A DNA stretch of 64,000 bases from Hesseltinella vesiculosa (taxonomy: Eukaryota > Mucoromycota > Mucoromycetes > Mucorales > Cunninghamellaceae), in NCBI GenBank assembly GCA_002104935.1, contig MCGT01000055.1:1-64000 (forward strand), given 5' to 3'. This document shows positions 10,053-21,849 of this stretch, piece after piece. Made by a program: the position numbers and the translations under genes. Position 1 is the stretch's first letter; each line of letters starts with the position of its first letter. Below the pieces are notes generated by a model that saw only the letters and a list, made by a program, of their open reading frames with translations, ran no database searches and had not been told where the DNA came from.

Positions 10053-10544
10053 TCAGTCCGGCCAAGAGGAGGGAAGAAGTGGCGGGAATGAGAGGTTGCC
10101 TGGGCGGGTGAAGACTGTAGGACGGCGTCCCAAGGAGATGGTGTTCCAGGCAATGGCAAGTATGTTTCGAGAGGCATTTTGGTCGCGGTGCCAGTCCGTG
10201 TTGCACGTGTTGCAGTGCTTGACAGAGTACAGTTTTTGATCAGCCTCTTGACTTGCAAGGATTGTCGTCGTCGTCATGGTGTTGGTTGTGACAGTTTTGT
10301 ACGTGGTACTGGGCCTCTCGTACGTGATGGTCGTTTTCTCAACGTAGGAATGGTGGTTGTGGGAGGCGGAGGTGGAGGAGTCGTGGTCCACTGAAATGAT
10401 ACCTCTGTGGTGGCCGGGATCATCAGGCGCAGGCACATTCGTCACAAGTGTGGTTGTAGTTGTGGTGGTTATGGTGGTGCTGTCAGTGGTGGTCGTTTTC
10501 TTCTCCTTGAAGAGTCCATCACGGGAAAGAGGGGGTGAATACAA
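10053..10544 (-). pseudogene. Orphan Fanzor C-terminal fragment behind a Thr-rich stretch
   Basis: The last about 55 residues read VKHCNTCNTDWHRDQNASRN, then a short basic tail, then stop at 10053. This is the C-terminal zinc-ribbon half and RuvC-III motif of Fanzor/TnpB proteins (CxxC followed by W-x-R-D-x-N-A-S-x-N, with the catalytic Asp in RD). The first about 100 residues of the open frame are unrelated low-complexity Thr-rich sequence. RuvC-I, RuvC-II and the first zinc-ribbon Cys pair are missing, so the piece cannot be an active nuclease. It is a remnant of a second copy, separate from the one at 1-2383. Whether the chimeric frame is expressed is unknown. Confidence 0.7.
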
Positions 10545-11140
10545 TAGAGGTCACTTCCGGGAACTGCATGTTTTGGGAAACAGAGGCCTGTTAAAAAACG
10601 TAGTTAACCTTCCTTCAGACTGTGCCCTTTTTAAAAACGGGAGGTGTGAATTCACTCCCGCCAGCTATACTACACACACCATCCCTCCACCGTCATCCCG
10701 ACGTTCGTCTCTTCTTTCACTCTTGCCTCTCTCCTTTTCTAATTATATTTTCTCGGCCGAGTAACATCGATTCATCTTGCTATTGCTCTTTCTCTCATCA
10801 GGAAAAGTGACATATTTTTCTGAAAAGCTTACCTTGTCGCTGAGGGTGCTCCATCTTTTGCTTCTTATATACAGTAAGGCAATTTCATGAGAGGCCAAAC
10901 CTGATCCATCGCGGGTGTTGTCCTTTACCCTCTTAGCAGGTCAATTTGAAAAAAAAAATAAAAAAAAAAAAAAAGCGCCAAACCCGGTTCCATGAAATTG
11001 TAGGACGATTTATTTAGTTTAGGTCGATTCAAGGCCATCAAGGCAATATAGAAAAAGTATATACAGGTAAAATAAAAAAAAATTACAAGGTGAGGTTGTG
11101 TGAAGGTAAGTATAGGTGGGACAAAGTAGGAATGGTAGGG
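10545..11140. other. Gene-free spacer
   Basis: No gene is seen. Pyrimidine-rich stretches and A-runs (10948-10974) occur. The right part is the 3' side of the permease gene, which reads leftward to 11141. Confidence 0.4.
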
Positions 11141-13058
11141 TTAGGCGGTGTTGGAGGGTTCAGGCTGGGAATAGACAGAAAGGGTTTCGACCTTTTCTTC
11201 GTCCTTGCCGGAGGAGGGGACGACCAAGATTTCTTTTTCCTGTTCGGCAATGATCCAGTGACAAGGGAACAAGTAGTTGAGGGTTACGTAGAAGAAGCCA
11301 CCGATGGCGAAGCCAACAAAATAAGCCAGCTTGAACACCTTGTCAGCGCCAGGTGGGGCGGTGCCTCCGACAATGCCAATGAAGCCAGGCAAGTTGGGCA
11401 CAATGGCCAAGATATAGCTTGCATAGGCACGCCAGTTCAAGCCAAACTTGTACCAGTACACCCCCTTGGGATCATACAGTTGATTGACCAGGAGCTTACG
11501 TTTCTTGACAATGTAGACTGGATAAAAAGAACGAGGGTGAGAATTTTTTGTCGGAGGCAGCGATCTATTTTTCATGTGACACAAGATACTTACAATCGGT
11601 AATCAAGATTGCAGTAATGGGGGACAAGAAGATTGTGTAGGCGGTTAAAAAGTTGAGGAAATTTTGAGCACCCGACAGCAGGTTCCATGGGTTGAGGCAC
11701 ATGGCAATGGCAGCACAGAGATAGCCACCGCGACGTTGGTTGATGTAGCGGGGCCAGACAGCCGACATGTCAGCACCGACGGGAATCGAGTTGGCACACA
11801 AGTTGGTGCCGAGGGTGGCAAAGGCAAAGGCAAAGGCAAGGAAGAAGACAGCCGCTCGGTTTTCCATGCGATCCAGGATGTCAATGGGGTTCCACAAGGC
11901 TTCGCCGTAAAGATGGACCGAGGCACCAGTGACAACAATGCCAATGAAGGAGGTTAAGAAGAAGCCCAAAGGCATGGTGATCAGTTGGGACCAAACAATG
12001 TCACTGTGCTTGGTTGAGAATCGGGTGAAATCGTTGGTGTTGACAATCTGTACGATGACAATAAAGGTCAGCTTATCTCCCTCTTTTTTTTTTTTACTGT
12101 CATGCTTACCACTGCAGCCATGTTGCCGAGGCAGCCAGTGATGGCCGAGACAATGGCCCAGCCGGCTTGTTCCGATGAGGTAAAACTGGAAGGCTGGTCG
12201 ACGATGGGGCCCAGTCCTTTGCAGTTGACCACAGCCCAAATGAACAGAGCCACGGCAGCAATGGGCGTGACAATGGACTTGATGGTGAACAAATGGCGAA
12301 TACGGTCGGTAGGGTACCTAAAAAAATAGGAGTAAGTTGTCCGTTGACATTTCAATTCTCATCTGTACCAGATCGCGAAACAGGACAGCAGCGAGAACAA
12401 GAAGAAGCCCAAGAAGCTTTTGACAGTGACTTCGGATCCAGAAAACGAATTAGGGATGTTTTCGACGCTGGGGGCCATGGCCTTGAGCATTTGATAGACG
12501 CATTGCTAAGGAAAGACAGCAGAGAAGGGTGAGCAAAACGAACTTTTTTTTTTTTTTTTTCTTTTTGCCTACCCCGCCAATCCAGGACTGGACACTATAC
12601 CAGACGGTTCCAAGCAAGATACGATTGAAAATAGGAACATAGGCACCAGCAATACCAAAAGAAGAGCGAGTCATAACAGGGTAACCAATATGATAAGTTG
12701 CACCAGCACGGCCATTGACCACCAAGACGATCGCGGCCAAGGAATAGCCCACTGCGACAATGATCAAGGCTTGCCACCAGTTGCAACCCACAGCAATATA
12801 CGTTCCACCAATCATGAATGTGTTGACGTTCAAACAATCCGAGATCCAAAAGGCACAAAAGTTCCACCATTTCCAAGTGCGTCTTTCTAAATACAAAAAC
12901 GTGTTAGGCTTCGCCTTTCATTAGGGCGGTTTGCTATTACCAGGCGGAATAGGGGCCAAATCTTGATTGATCCAGCGGGATTCTGTTGTAATAGTGTTGT
13001 CTTGAGGAACTTCGAGCTTCTTTAAAAAGGCTCTAAATGTTGGACTGTTGAATACCAT
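11141..13058 (-). CDS. NCS1-family permease (allantoin/uracil/uridine type)
   Basis: This is a plasma-membrane proton symporter of the nucleobase-cation-symport-1 family, related to fungal Dal4, Fur4 and Fui1. Exons 13058-12941, 12886-12573, 12505-12369, 12317-12110, 12047-11594 and 11517-11141 sum to 535 codons plus stop, the normal family size. Visible signatures are the loop INQDLAPIPPERRTWKWW, the Asn/Thr-rich TM1 region NVNTFMIGGTY, GYPVMTRSSFGIAGAY in the middle, NTNDFTRF, and NPWNLLSGAQNFLNFL near the end. The exon 1 start is MVFNSPTFRAF, because upstream in-frame sequence is low complexity. The adjacent racemase gene on the same strand, about 660 bp upstream, argues for an allantoin or hydantoin substrate over uracil; substrate choice is inference. 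Confidence 0.9.
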
Positions 13059-13718
13059 TGTCTTGAAGAAAAAGAAAGAAAGAAAGGGAGGGAGAGCATG
13101 CGTTTTTAAAAGAGAAGGCGAAAAGCGGGGAAGCGGGGTTGCCTTTTTTAGGTCAGGCCTATCCGTTTTCGGTAGTCTTCCTATGAGGAGAGAGGGAGTC
13201 CATCTGCCAAACCTTGAAACGATCGCCCTGAAAGTAGCCTTCTTTAAGACTTTCTCCAGTGTGAACAAAGGGTAGGGATCCAGTCATCCTTCAAGCATGC
13301 GTTTCAAGTCGATGTGAACTTTTTTCTTCCCTTTTTAGCTTTCGCCATTTTTTTTTTCTCATCGGTATTCTCAAGATCATGAAAATCCAAACCTTCATGA
13401 CGTAGGACTAAACTGTAATGGATATTAGGAGTTTTAAACTAGATAATCAATTCTGAAAAAGTCGTGTTATCAGCTGACTTATTTTTCCCATTGCTGGGAT
13501 TTTACGACGTGTACTTTCAAAGTGTACCCAATCATGCCATGGGTCCATTGAAAATACCGGTATGTCCACCTGTCAAACCAAACCTTCCCAACCCGAGTCC
13601 AAAAAAAAAAAGATCCTTTTCGAGCATGGTTTGCTTAACCATAATATGAAAAATTTTTGACGGAGGGTGAGAACTGGGGCCATGAAAAAAAAAAAAAAAG
13701 AGGAACCATGAATTTTTT
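13059..13718 (-). promoter_or_regulatory. Permease upstream region with GATA-type sites
   Basis: About 660 bp lie between the racemase stop and the permease start. GATAA occurs at 13442-13446 (plus) and on the minus strand at 13471-13467, about 25 bp apart. Paired GATA sites are the binding pattern of nitrogen-catabolite GATA factors in fungi. The motifs are short and may be chance; the context of a nitrogen-scavenging gene makes them worth noting. Confidence 0.35.
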
Positions 13719-14519
13719 TTATTGATTTTTAGGATCAGCTTGGTAAGCTGTCATGATTCCAGGGTTTGGCACATTGACTTCCTCGGGTCTTGGTGGCAAT
13801 GGTGTGTACATGCCAACAGGGCTGGTGGTGAGTTGAGTGATCATCGGTCCAATCATGGTGTTGACGCCAGCAGCAACAGCGTCGATGATGGGCACACCCA
13901 GCAAGGTGACCATGCGTTCTCTTGTGTGGGCCAGACCAGCACATCCCAGGATCAACACCTCGGCACCATCCTGGTCTATGGCTTGACGGCCAGCACTCGC
14001 CAATTTCTCTACCACCTGGTCTTGTGAAAGTGTAACGGTGTCCAGGGCCGTCATCTCGGCCGACCTTACGCTAGCGCATCGTTCCAAGGAGCCAAGCACG
14101 CTTTGTACGCCTTCTTCCAGTAATGGACACCAATGGCCTGAGTCAGTGATGATAGAGAAGTGAGCCCCAAGGGGAAGTGATTGGAGGATGGCGGCCTCCA
14201 TGATGTGCATGACTGGTTTGGAGGTGTATTCTCGGAGAGCCTTGACGGCAACATGGTTGGAAAAGCAGGCCACCAACACGCCATCATAGGACGGTAACAA
14301 AGGCACGACCTTTTCCAAGGTCCAGTAGGCTGATACCACTTCATCAAAGGAGCCTTCCACAGATTCCACCCCATGATCCACATGGACGGTAGTTGCTTCG
14401 ACGATGCCGCCGTAGGCTTGAAGGGTGTTGTTGACCGAGGCTGTAATCACGTGTGTCATGGCCTTGCTTGTGTTTGGGTTGACCACGAGCAGTCGACGAA
14501 CTTGGGAGTTTCCAGTCAT
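13719..14519 (-). CDS. DCG1: Asp/Glu/hydantoin racemase family protein (DCG1-like)
   Basis: An intronless 266-residue cytosolic enzyme of the Asp/Glu/hydantoin racemase superfamily, in which two cysteines act as acid and base to invert the substrate carbon. The N-terminal LLVVNPNTSKAMT motif, the first Cys in VLVACFSNHV (C85) and the second in LILGCAGLAH (C193) are all present, so it should be catalytically competent. In baker's yeast the homolog DCG1 sits in the allantoin-degradation (DAL) gene cluster. Here it lies next to an NCS1 permease on the same strand, supporting a joint role in purine or hydantoin nitrogen use. The exact substrate is not shown by the sequence. Confidence 0.92.
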   Translation of the reverse strand: MTGNSQVRRLLVVNPNTSKAMTHVITASVNNTLQAYGGIVEATTVHVDHGVESVEGSFDEVVSAYWTLEKVVPLLPSYDGVLVACFSNHVAVKALREYTSKPVMHIMEAAILQSLPLGAHFSIITDSGHWCPLLEEGVQSVLGSLERCASVRSAEMTALDTVTLSQDQVVEKLASAGRQAIDQDGAEVLILGCAGLAHTRERMVTLLGVPIIDAVAAGVNTMIGPMITQLTTSPVGMYTPLPPRPEEVNVPNPGIMTAYQADPKNQ

Positions 14520-15049
14520 GGTGTGTCGAAGTTTAGAAATGGAGATGCAAAAAAAAAAAAAAAAGAAGAAAAAGCGAAAGAGCTGGGAACTGTCCTTTTT
14601 TTTTTTTTTTCGCCTTTGAATTTAAGGTTCAGCGATCTCTCCATTAAGAGGATGGGCCACTTTTTGTCGTATAAAAAAAAAAGGGTTGGGAGGTGTCAAA
14701 AATGCACGAAAAGGAGTAGCTAGAAATAGCCAATTGGCTGTGGAGATGGGCCACAGCAAAAGCAGGAAAGGTCACGTTCTTTTTTGTTTGTGCTCACACA
14801 AGCAAAAAAAGGGCTCGCTTTACCATTGAAACAAACAAGAAGCCAAAAACAGTAAACCAAAATAGAAAATCTTTCATTGTTACGGTTCAAAGAAAGGGGG
14901 AAAACGGTGACAATCAAAAAGAAGGAAAAAGGAGACAAGCCTTGACGCGGGGCTTTCTTTATTTCCCTTTTCGCTTTTTTTTTTATTTTATTTCCCTTGC
15001 TCATTTTTTATTCCCATTCCCTTTTCTTCTTGTTGTGTAATTACTTTTG
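14520..15049. promoter_or_regulatory. Divergent promoter region, racemase / ASE1
   Basis: The 530 bp between two head-to-head starts hold the promoters of both genes. They are dominated by A- and T-runs (14551-14566, 14597-14610, 14978-14987) and a pyrimidine-rich stretch just before the ASE1 ATG. No specific site is recognised. Confidence 0.4.
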
Positions 15050-17681
15050 ATGGAACGAGTCCAACTCAAACTGTCGCAGCTGGAGCAGTTATGGCATTGT
15101 CTGGGAACCTCCACCGATACATTAACGGTAGCCGAAAAACTGCAGGTAAGCGAGAAGAAGAACAGCGTTCATGGTGGCTCACGATTCCTTTTTATTATCT
15201 CTGAAGTATGTATTACAGGAACTGGAAAAAGTCATTGCTTATGAAGATTGGCGCAAAACCATCTTGCTCGCCGACATGGAAGATACCATGGTAAAATCAA
15301 GCTGTTGAAGTTTGACCCAACAAGAATAAGGCTTCATTTTTTTTTTTTTTTTTTTCCAGGCAAACATTGAAATGAGCTGTGATGTCTTGGGCATCTCCAT
15401 GGAAAGCTTGCTCACGTCACACCAAGTCAAAGACAGCTATGACTGGGAATTTTTTGCTGCCACCACCGGTTACAATGCCATTCACCCAACCATGGACAGA
15501 CAACTCGCGTTGGTGTCATTAAATAATCGACTGACCGCTGTAAGTCACCACCCTGAAATGTGTCAGAAAAAAGAATGCAAGATGCATTTCAATATTTAAT
15601 ATATCGTTTGCCTATTCTAGGAAATCCAACAACGTCGTCAACATGTCAAGGAATGGCTAACCACGATTCACACCCTGTGTGTTGAATTAGGCTTCTCACA
15701 CGACCTACCACCCTACAATGAAAATCACCTCTCTTGGGCCACGGTGCAAAAGGTACATGCCATCATCTCTACTCCTTCTCACCTCCCCTTTCCAGGTCAG
15801 TTGTACCCTACGAGACTTGTCACACAAGCAAGTAAGTTGAAGATGTCTGCGCCGCCAACCCCTCACCTTTACTCCCTTTTAGAATCAAAACCAGCAAGAA
15901 TTTGAGTACCTTGCTCACGCCATGCACTACTATTGGACTATTTTGGACGTCGACATCGATCCAGACGACCCCACCGACCCAGCCCTGCATCAACTGTGCA
16001 GCTTGATCACCGCCGACTTTACGATGGATCACAGACCAGGTGCCCAGCCTGGCCCGTTTGCCTGTTTGTACTACCAAAACCCTTTGCCATTCCCCCTGTC
16101 GCTGGAGGACGGTTTCATTGCTCATCTTCGGCAAAAAGTGCTGCGCATGGAACGCATCTACCTGGATCGACTCGACCAATTCAACAAGTATGTCACCCGG
16201 ATGGAAGCTCTGTGGGATGAACTCAACGTACCCTTGTCCAAGCGGTGCTCCATCCAACGCTCCCTACACCCTGACAACCTAGCCTTGGTAATTGCCTGAA
16301 CGAAAAAAGCGCCTGCCGCTCACTTTTTTTGTAGCTCCAAGAAAATTTTGACGCCATGAAAGACATTGTCAATGTCATGTTGGACGAGTATCTTGACGAG
16401 ATCCGCGACGAACTGACCCAGCTCTGGGACGGTTGTTTACTCACGCAGCCCGAACGCGATGAGTTCATGGCCACCGTCTACGATTCAGGTAAAGCAACAG
16501 AGTCAATGTTCAGGATGAACCCACACCTCTTTCTTTACAGCCAACTCCATCGATGATGCACGTGCGATCATGACAAAGCATATGGATTATTTACGACACA
16601 TCCTGCCCGCAGCACAGAAAGTCGCAAGCATTATGCATGAACGCAAGTCCTTGATTCAGGTACTAGAAAACATACATGATCGTCCATTGGACTCAGCCTC
16701 GTTTTTCGGTTGTATAGGCCATGATTGATTTTGAAGGCTCCGCCTCCAACCCTCAACGACTCTTTGCTGCATCCTTCCAGCTGATCGAAGAAGAACGCTT
16801 TCGGAAAACCTGCTTCCCCACCCTGCTTCAACTGGACGACGCACTGATCAAAGCCGTACAGGACTATGAAGCCCTCGCCAACAAACACTTCCTCATTGGC
16901 ACCCGTCGCTACTTGGACATGTTGGTAAGCGCAGCCAACTTACGCTGATGAGAGTTTTCCACTCACCCTCTTGTGCGGTTAGCTGGACGAGATTGCCGAT
17001 CGTACAACAAATCAGACCTTTTTTGGTTTTTTGAATACCGAGCCGGATCAAGATCGGCCTGTGAGAACCAAACCTCGATTCAATTCATTATACACCAGTA
17101 CCATGAATGGAATGAGCAAAAAGCGATCCAAAACAATGCCCAACGTCAGTGCTCCCAGTCAAGACAGCCCTTCCACCCTCTCCTCCTCCTCCTCCTCTTC
17201 TTCACAGCAACGTCCCCCCAGCTCTACGAAACGCCACCATGGCAGCCATACCCCAACCACCAAACAGACAAAGCGACAGGAACAGAAACGCCACAGTGCC
17301 CAGCTTACTCCCACCCCATCCTTATCGTCCTCCGCCATCATACCCGAGCAGTACAAGTCCATCTCCTATCCTGTTTCCACCTCTGCCTCCAAGAAAGCCC
17401 GCCATCGAGCCTCCTATCAGGACCCTGACAGCATACCTCCTTTACCTGTGGACGCCGACCTGCCTTACACAGGCGAGCGTGTAGCCTCGCCGACCTCGAT
17501 CGACTCGACCGTCCCGCCTAGACGAGCCTCGCTCCAGTCCCTCCCTGACGCTCTGCCGCCTCTCGCCCGCAACCAAAAGGGATCCCAAATCCCCGTCCGC
17601 ATCTCCCAGAACTCCTCCCCTCCTTCCCCAGGAAAATCGTCTTCTGCCTCATCCCAGCAAGCCACGGTTGAATGTAACTAA
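15050..17681 (+). CDS. ASE1: Anaphase spindle elongation protein, MAP65/ASE1/PRC1 family
   Basis: A microtubule crosslinker that bundles antiparallel microtubules at the spindle midzone. Ten exons (15050-15145, 15219-15290, 15360-15539, 15621-15752, 15796-15831, 15883-16287, 16335-16488, 16541-16659, 16718-16924, 16983-17681) give 699 residues in frame. The first two thirds are helical and coiled-coil (LDRLDQFNKYVTRMEALWDE). The spectrin-like microtubule-binding core shows ASNPQRLFAASF and EEERFRKTCFPTLL, the best conserved family signature. The last about 200 residues are a basic, Ser/Pro-rich disordered tail with many SP/TP sites, typical of cell-cycle kinase control. One exon is only 36 nt. 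Confidence 0.93.
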
Positions 17682-18017
17682 CTAGCCCTGTACCATGATT
17701 CAGCTCTTCTTTTCAGTATACCAAACATCGATGATCTCTTTAAACGATAAAACCAAACCACTTTCTTTTGTTTTGAATCCAAGGCCAGTGACACTGACTT
17801 GCCGTGCTGGTTAGAACATCCCGTCTCACCACCGTGTCCATCCTAGAAAGAGAGAGCTGATGGAGTTGACAAAACAATAACATGGAGGGCCAGTTGAAAA
17901 TTAAACGCCCGACCCAGCCCTCCAGGATGAAATGCCGCTGTTCCTTTTTTTTTTTTGTCTTAGTCTTCCTCACTCTTTTTCCGCCTCCATTTTTTTCTTC
18001 GTCTTCATTCAACGGGC
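17682..18017. other. Short intergenic region
   Basis: It holds the 3' end of ASE1 and the promoter of VPS45; no gene is seen. A pyrimidine-rich tract (17941-18005) precedes the VPS45 ATG. Confidence 0.4.
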
Positions 18018-20320
18018 ATGGACGTGATTAAAAGTGTACAGCACTATGTTGATAAGATGATTGACGATGTGCCTGGTATGAAGGCACTTCTTTTGGATAC
18101 TGAAACAGTAAAGCGGTCTGATAGGTCATACAAATGCTTGGAAGTAACCCACCTTATTTTTACCTCTTCAACCATGGCACTTATAGACGCCCATTGTTTC
18201 CTTAGTTTATACGCAATCGACCCTGCTCACAAAGGAATGCTATCTAATCGATCGTATTGACAATCGGAATCGTGACAAGATGAAACATTTGAAATGCATT
18301 TGCTTTTTGCGGCCGACTCGAGAAAGCATCCAGTACTTGATGGAAGAGTTGCGTGACCCGGCCTATGGCGATTATTACATTTGTACGAAAGGGAGAGGGG
18401 GGGGGAGAAATGAATGAATGCAAGACATTCGCTAATCACATTCTTGTTACTCACCTTCATGTTTCTCCTTTTGCTTATGCAGATTTCAGTAACACTGTCC
18501 AAAAAATAGACATTGAGCGTCTAGCCGAAGTGGACGAACAAGAGGCTGTGCGCGAACTCCAGGTAAAAAACAGATGTGGATCTTGTAAGCGGGCTGGTCG
18601 CATCTTTTCTAAGCATTTTTTTTTTATGACGAAAAGGAATACTTTGGGGACTTTCTCGCGGTCAATCCAGACCTGTATTCATTGGACATGCCACCAGACA
18701 GCTTATTTGGTACTAATTTGACGTCTTGGGACCGCGATGCCTTTGAACGGTCGGTACGGGGTATAAGCTCGGTCCTGCTCAGTCTCAAGAAAAAGCCATT
18801 GATTCGATATGAACAAACAAGTCCTATGGCCAAGCAGCTTGCCAATGAGATGCAGGTAAGCTCAGAGGGCAAAGATAGGTAGCCCTTGCTTACTTTGGAC
18901 CTGCCTCCTTTGTCCTTCAGCGTCATATTTTACAAGAAGGCCAGTTGTTTGACTTTCGTCGCCCGGACACGCCGCCCATTCTATTAATCCTGGACCGCCG
19001 AAACGACCCTGTGACACCCTTGCTCACCCAGTGGACATACCAAGCCATGGTGCACGAATTGATTGGGATCCATCATGGTCGCGTCGACATGTCTCGTGTG
19101 CCCGAGATCCGCAATGAAATCAAGGTAGGGTGAGGAATGAATCGCCGACCAGCACTCACCCGCTTTTTTTTTTTTTTTTATTTGCAGGAAATCACATTGA
19201 GCTCTGACCAAGATCCGTTTTTCAAAAAGGCTATGTTCTGGAATCTGGGTGACCTGGGTGCAAATATCAAGAAATATGTGGATGAGTATCAAACCAAGAC
19301 GAAATCCAATCGCAACATCGAATCCATTGCCGACATGAAGCGCTTTGTTGAAGAATACCCTGAATTCCGCAAACTGTCCGGCAACGTATCGAAACATGTG
19401 GCCCTTGTCAGCGAACTAAGCAGACGGGTGTCCGAGGAGCGTTTGCTGGAAATCTCTGAACTTGAGCAGGATCTGGCCTGCAATGAAAATCATAATTCAA
19501 ACTTGAAGGTAAAAAAAAAAAAAAAAAAAAGCAGGCCAGTTGACCCCCACTCTTTTTTTTTTTTTTTTGCAGACTATCCGACAAATGATCGACGACAACA
19601 ACATATCGGACCTGGCCAAGATCCGTCTGGTGTTACTGTATGCGCTTCATTATGAACGATCACCCAACAATGCCATCAAGTCGCTTGTCGAGCAGTTGGA
19701 TGCTGTTGGCGTGAATGAAAAGTATAGCTCCGTGAGTTGGAGGCGCATCCAAAGGCAGATCTCGTTCGTAGTGAACGCTGACAACCTTTTTCTTTTTTTT
19801 TTTTTTTTTTTGGATTTAGCTGGTGCCTGCTCTCCTGTTTTACGCAGGCAATCAGCAGCGACAGAATGACCTGTTTGCAAATCAGACGTTCCTGGCTCGA
19901 GGCAAAAGTGCCCTGAAAGGCTTGAAAGGGACCGAGAACGTATACACACAACATACCCCTTTGCTTGGCGACACGTTGGATCTCTTGGTCAAGGCAAGAT
20001 TGAAGGAAACAGAGTTCCCCTTTGTCGACGGGGTCCAGGCGCCTCCCCGAGAAAGGTATGAAAAAAAGAGGCGCAGACCGAGCGTGGTTGGCTGACTGTT
20101 CTTTTTTAGACCCCAAGACATTATCATTTTCATGGTGGGCGGCACAACGTTTGAAGAGGCTAGTTACGTTGCTCAGTTGAACGCAACCATGCCTGGTGTG
20201 CGGATTGTGCTTGGCGGATCTTGCATCCACAACTCAACCACGTTTATGCAGCAGATTGACCAAGTAGCAAAGAATTATATGGACTTCCCCAGCGGTTCTC
20301 GCACTTTAGGCCGGCGTTAA
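18018..20320 (+). CDS. VPS45: Vacuolar protein sorting protein 45 (Sec1/Munc18 family)
   Basis: An SM protein that binds the syntaxin Tlg2/Pep12-type SNAREs and promotes Golgi-to-endosome fusion. Nine exons (18018-18107, 18187-18382, 18483-18562, 18637-18855, 18921-19124, 19188-19508, 19573-19731, 19820-20055, 20110-20320) sum to 571 residues, the normal family length. Signatures include [10 protein letters not shown] at the start, [40 protein letters not shown] (the SM-family motif) and [17 protein letters not shown] near the end. The second exon begins [11 protein letters not shown], which fixes the first acceptor at 18186. A consensus aataaa follows the stop at about 20347. Confidence 0.96.
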
Positions 20321-20562
20321 TATGTTGAGCTTTCCCACGTTGGATGAATAAACTAGAGAATCAGCCATGAGCTTTCCTTTCGAAAAAAAAAGGAGACACG
20401 CGCCATGGGTCCAGTTTGGTGGATTGGTCGTTGCATTTGTTCCTATCTGCTCAAATTTCTCCATCAACAAAGCATTCATAACAAAAAGTATCTGCAGCGC
20501 CATGAAGGCTCACTGCCAGCCGAGGAACCGGACGATCGGTTTCCGTCGATTATTCATCACTT

Positions 20563-20595
<33 letters not shown>

Positions 20596-20627
20596 GCGTT
20601 CCTTCTCTTATCTTCTTTTCGCTTTGA
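20321..20627. other. Intergenic region VPS45-ZTA1
   Basis: No gene is seen. It contains the VPS45 poly(A) signal aataaa (about 20347-20352) and an adjoining T-run and A-run (20562-20594) just upstream of ZTA1. Confidence 0.4.
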
Positions 20628-21849
20628 ATGCTTCGCTCCTTTTTAACCAAGCAAGTGCATTTTGGTCTTTACAACACCTCAACTATCCTTCAAAGAACAA
20701 TGTCAACTGTGCCAACTATGAAAGCCGTGGTGGTCAAGGAAAATGGTGGCCGCGATAAACTCATTTATGAAGACGTCCCTCGGCCATCGGCCACCCTAGG
20801 CAATGTCGTGATCAAGAACCAATTTATCGGTATGCCATTCAACGCCTTGACCATTACTTACTGACCTTATGCTGTAACAGGCGTCAACTTCATTGACACG
20901 TACCACCGAAGTGGATTGTATAAGCTGCCTCTCCCATTCATCGTTGGTCGCGAAAGGTAAGCCAAGGTGCTCTCTGAGGAAAGACCCTCAGTTGCTCTTT
21001 TTTTCTTAGTTCGGGTGAAGTGGTTGAGCTTGGTGAGGGTGTCACAGACTTCAAGATTGGCGATCGCGTTGTTCACATGGGTGGCAACGGCTATGCCGAA
21101 TTTTCTGAAGTGTCTGCCACATCGGTTGAAAAAATCACCCATGATGTGTCTTATGAAACTGCTGCTGCTGGTGCTCTGCAAGGCTTGACGGCCCTGACCA
21201 TGGTCAAGAGCGGCTACCCGGTGGCTAAGGATGGTATTGCCAAGAAAAAAAAAATGAAACAGCTTCACCCATCTTTTTTTTTTTTTTTTTAAAAAAAGAC
21301 TACATCTTGGTGCATGCAGCCGCTGGCGGTGTTGGCTTGTTGCTGTGTCAACTGGGCAAACATCTTGGTGCAAAGGTGATCGGCACAGCCAGCACAGACG
21401 AAAAGTGCCAATTGGCCAAGGAAAACGGCGCGACCTACACCATCAATTCCAAGACCGAGGACATTGTAGCACGTGTGAACGAAATCACGGGTGGGCTCGG
21501 CTGCCATGCAGTCTTGGACGGTGTGGGCAAAGCCACGTTTGAGGTTTCCATGCAATGCGCGCGCCGTCTGGGTACAATGATCAGCTTTGGCAATGCTTCT
21601 GGAGCTGTGGACCCCATCTCGATTGCCATCCTGGCTCAAAAGAACCTCAAGCTCATGCGTCCTACTCTATACAACTACATGGCTACCCGTGAAGAATCTC
21701 GTTATTGGTATGACGAACTCTTTAAGCTGGTGGAACAAGGTGTGCTGAAATTCCATGTGCACAAGGTCTATGATCTGAAGGACGCTGCCCAAGCCCAGCA
21801 AGACTTGGAAGGTCGCATCACCACTGGCAAGTTGTTGTTGCGTCCTTGA
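20628..21849 (+). CDS. ZTA1: Quinone oxidoreductase, zeta-crystallin type
   Basis: An NADPH-dependent medium-chain reductase that reduces quinones. Four exons (20628-20829, 20881-20956, 21010-21233, 21299-21849) give 350 residues. The GroES-like half has [14 protein letters not shown] and the Rossmann half has [20 protein letters not shown]; no zinc-ligand pattern is present, as expected for this subfamily. A basic, Ser/Thr-rich leader ([12 protein letters not shown]) precedes a second Met ([12 protein letters not shown]), consistent with mitochondrial import from the first ATG and a possible cytosolic form from the second. Confidence 0.95.

Noticed and set aside
10179..10764. Valine-rich, membrane-like frames on the plus strand
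   Set aside because: They are the antisense of the Thr-rich minus-strand stretch (GTN/ACN repeats), not real transmembrane proteins.
20562..20594. T-run followed by A-run as a bacterial-style terminator
   Set aside because: The genome is eukaryotic, and such T/A pairs occur many times here without relation to gene ends.
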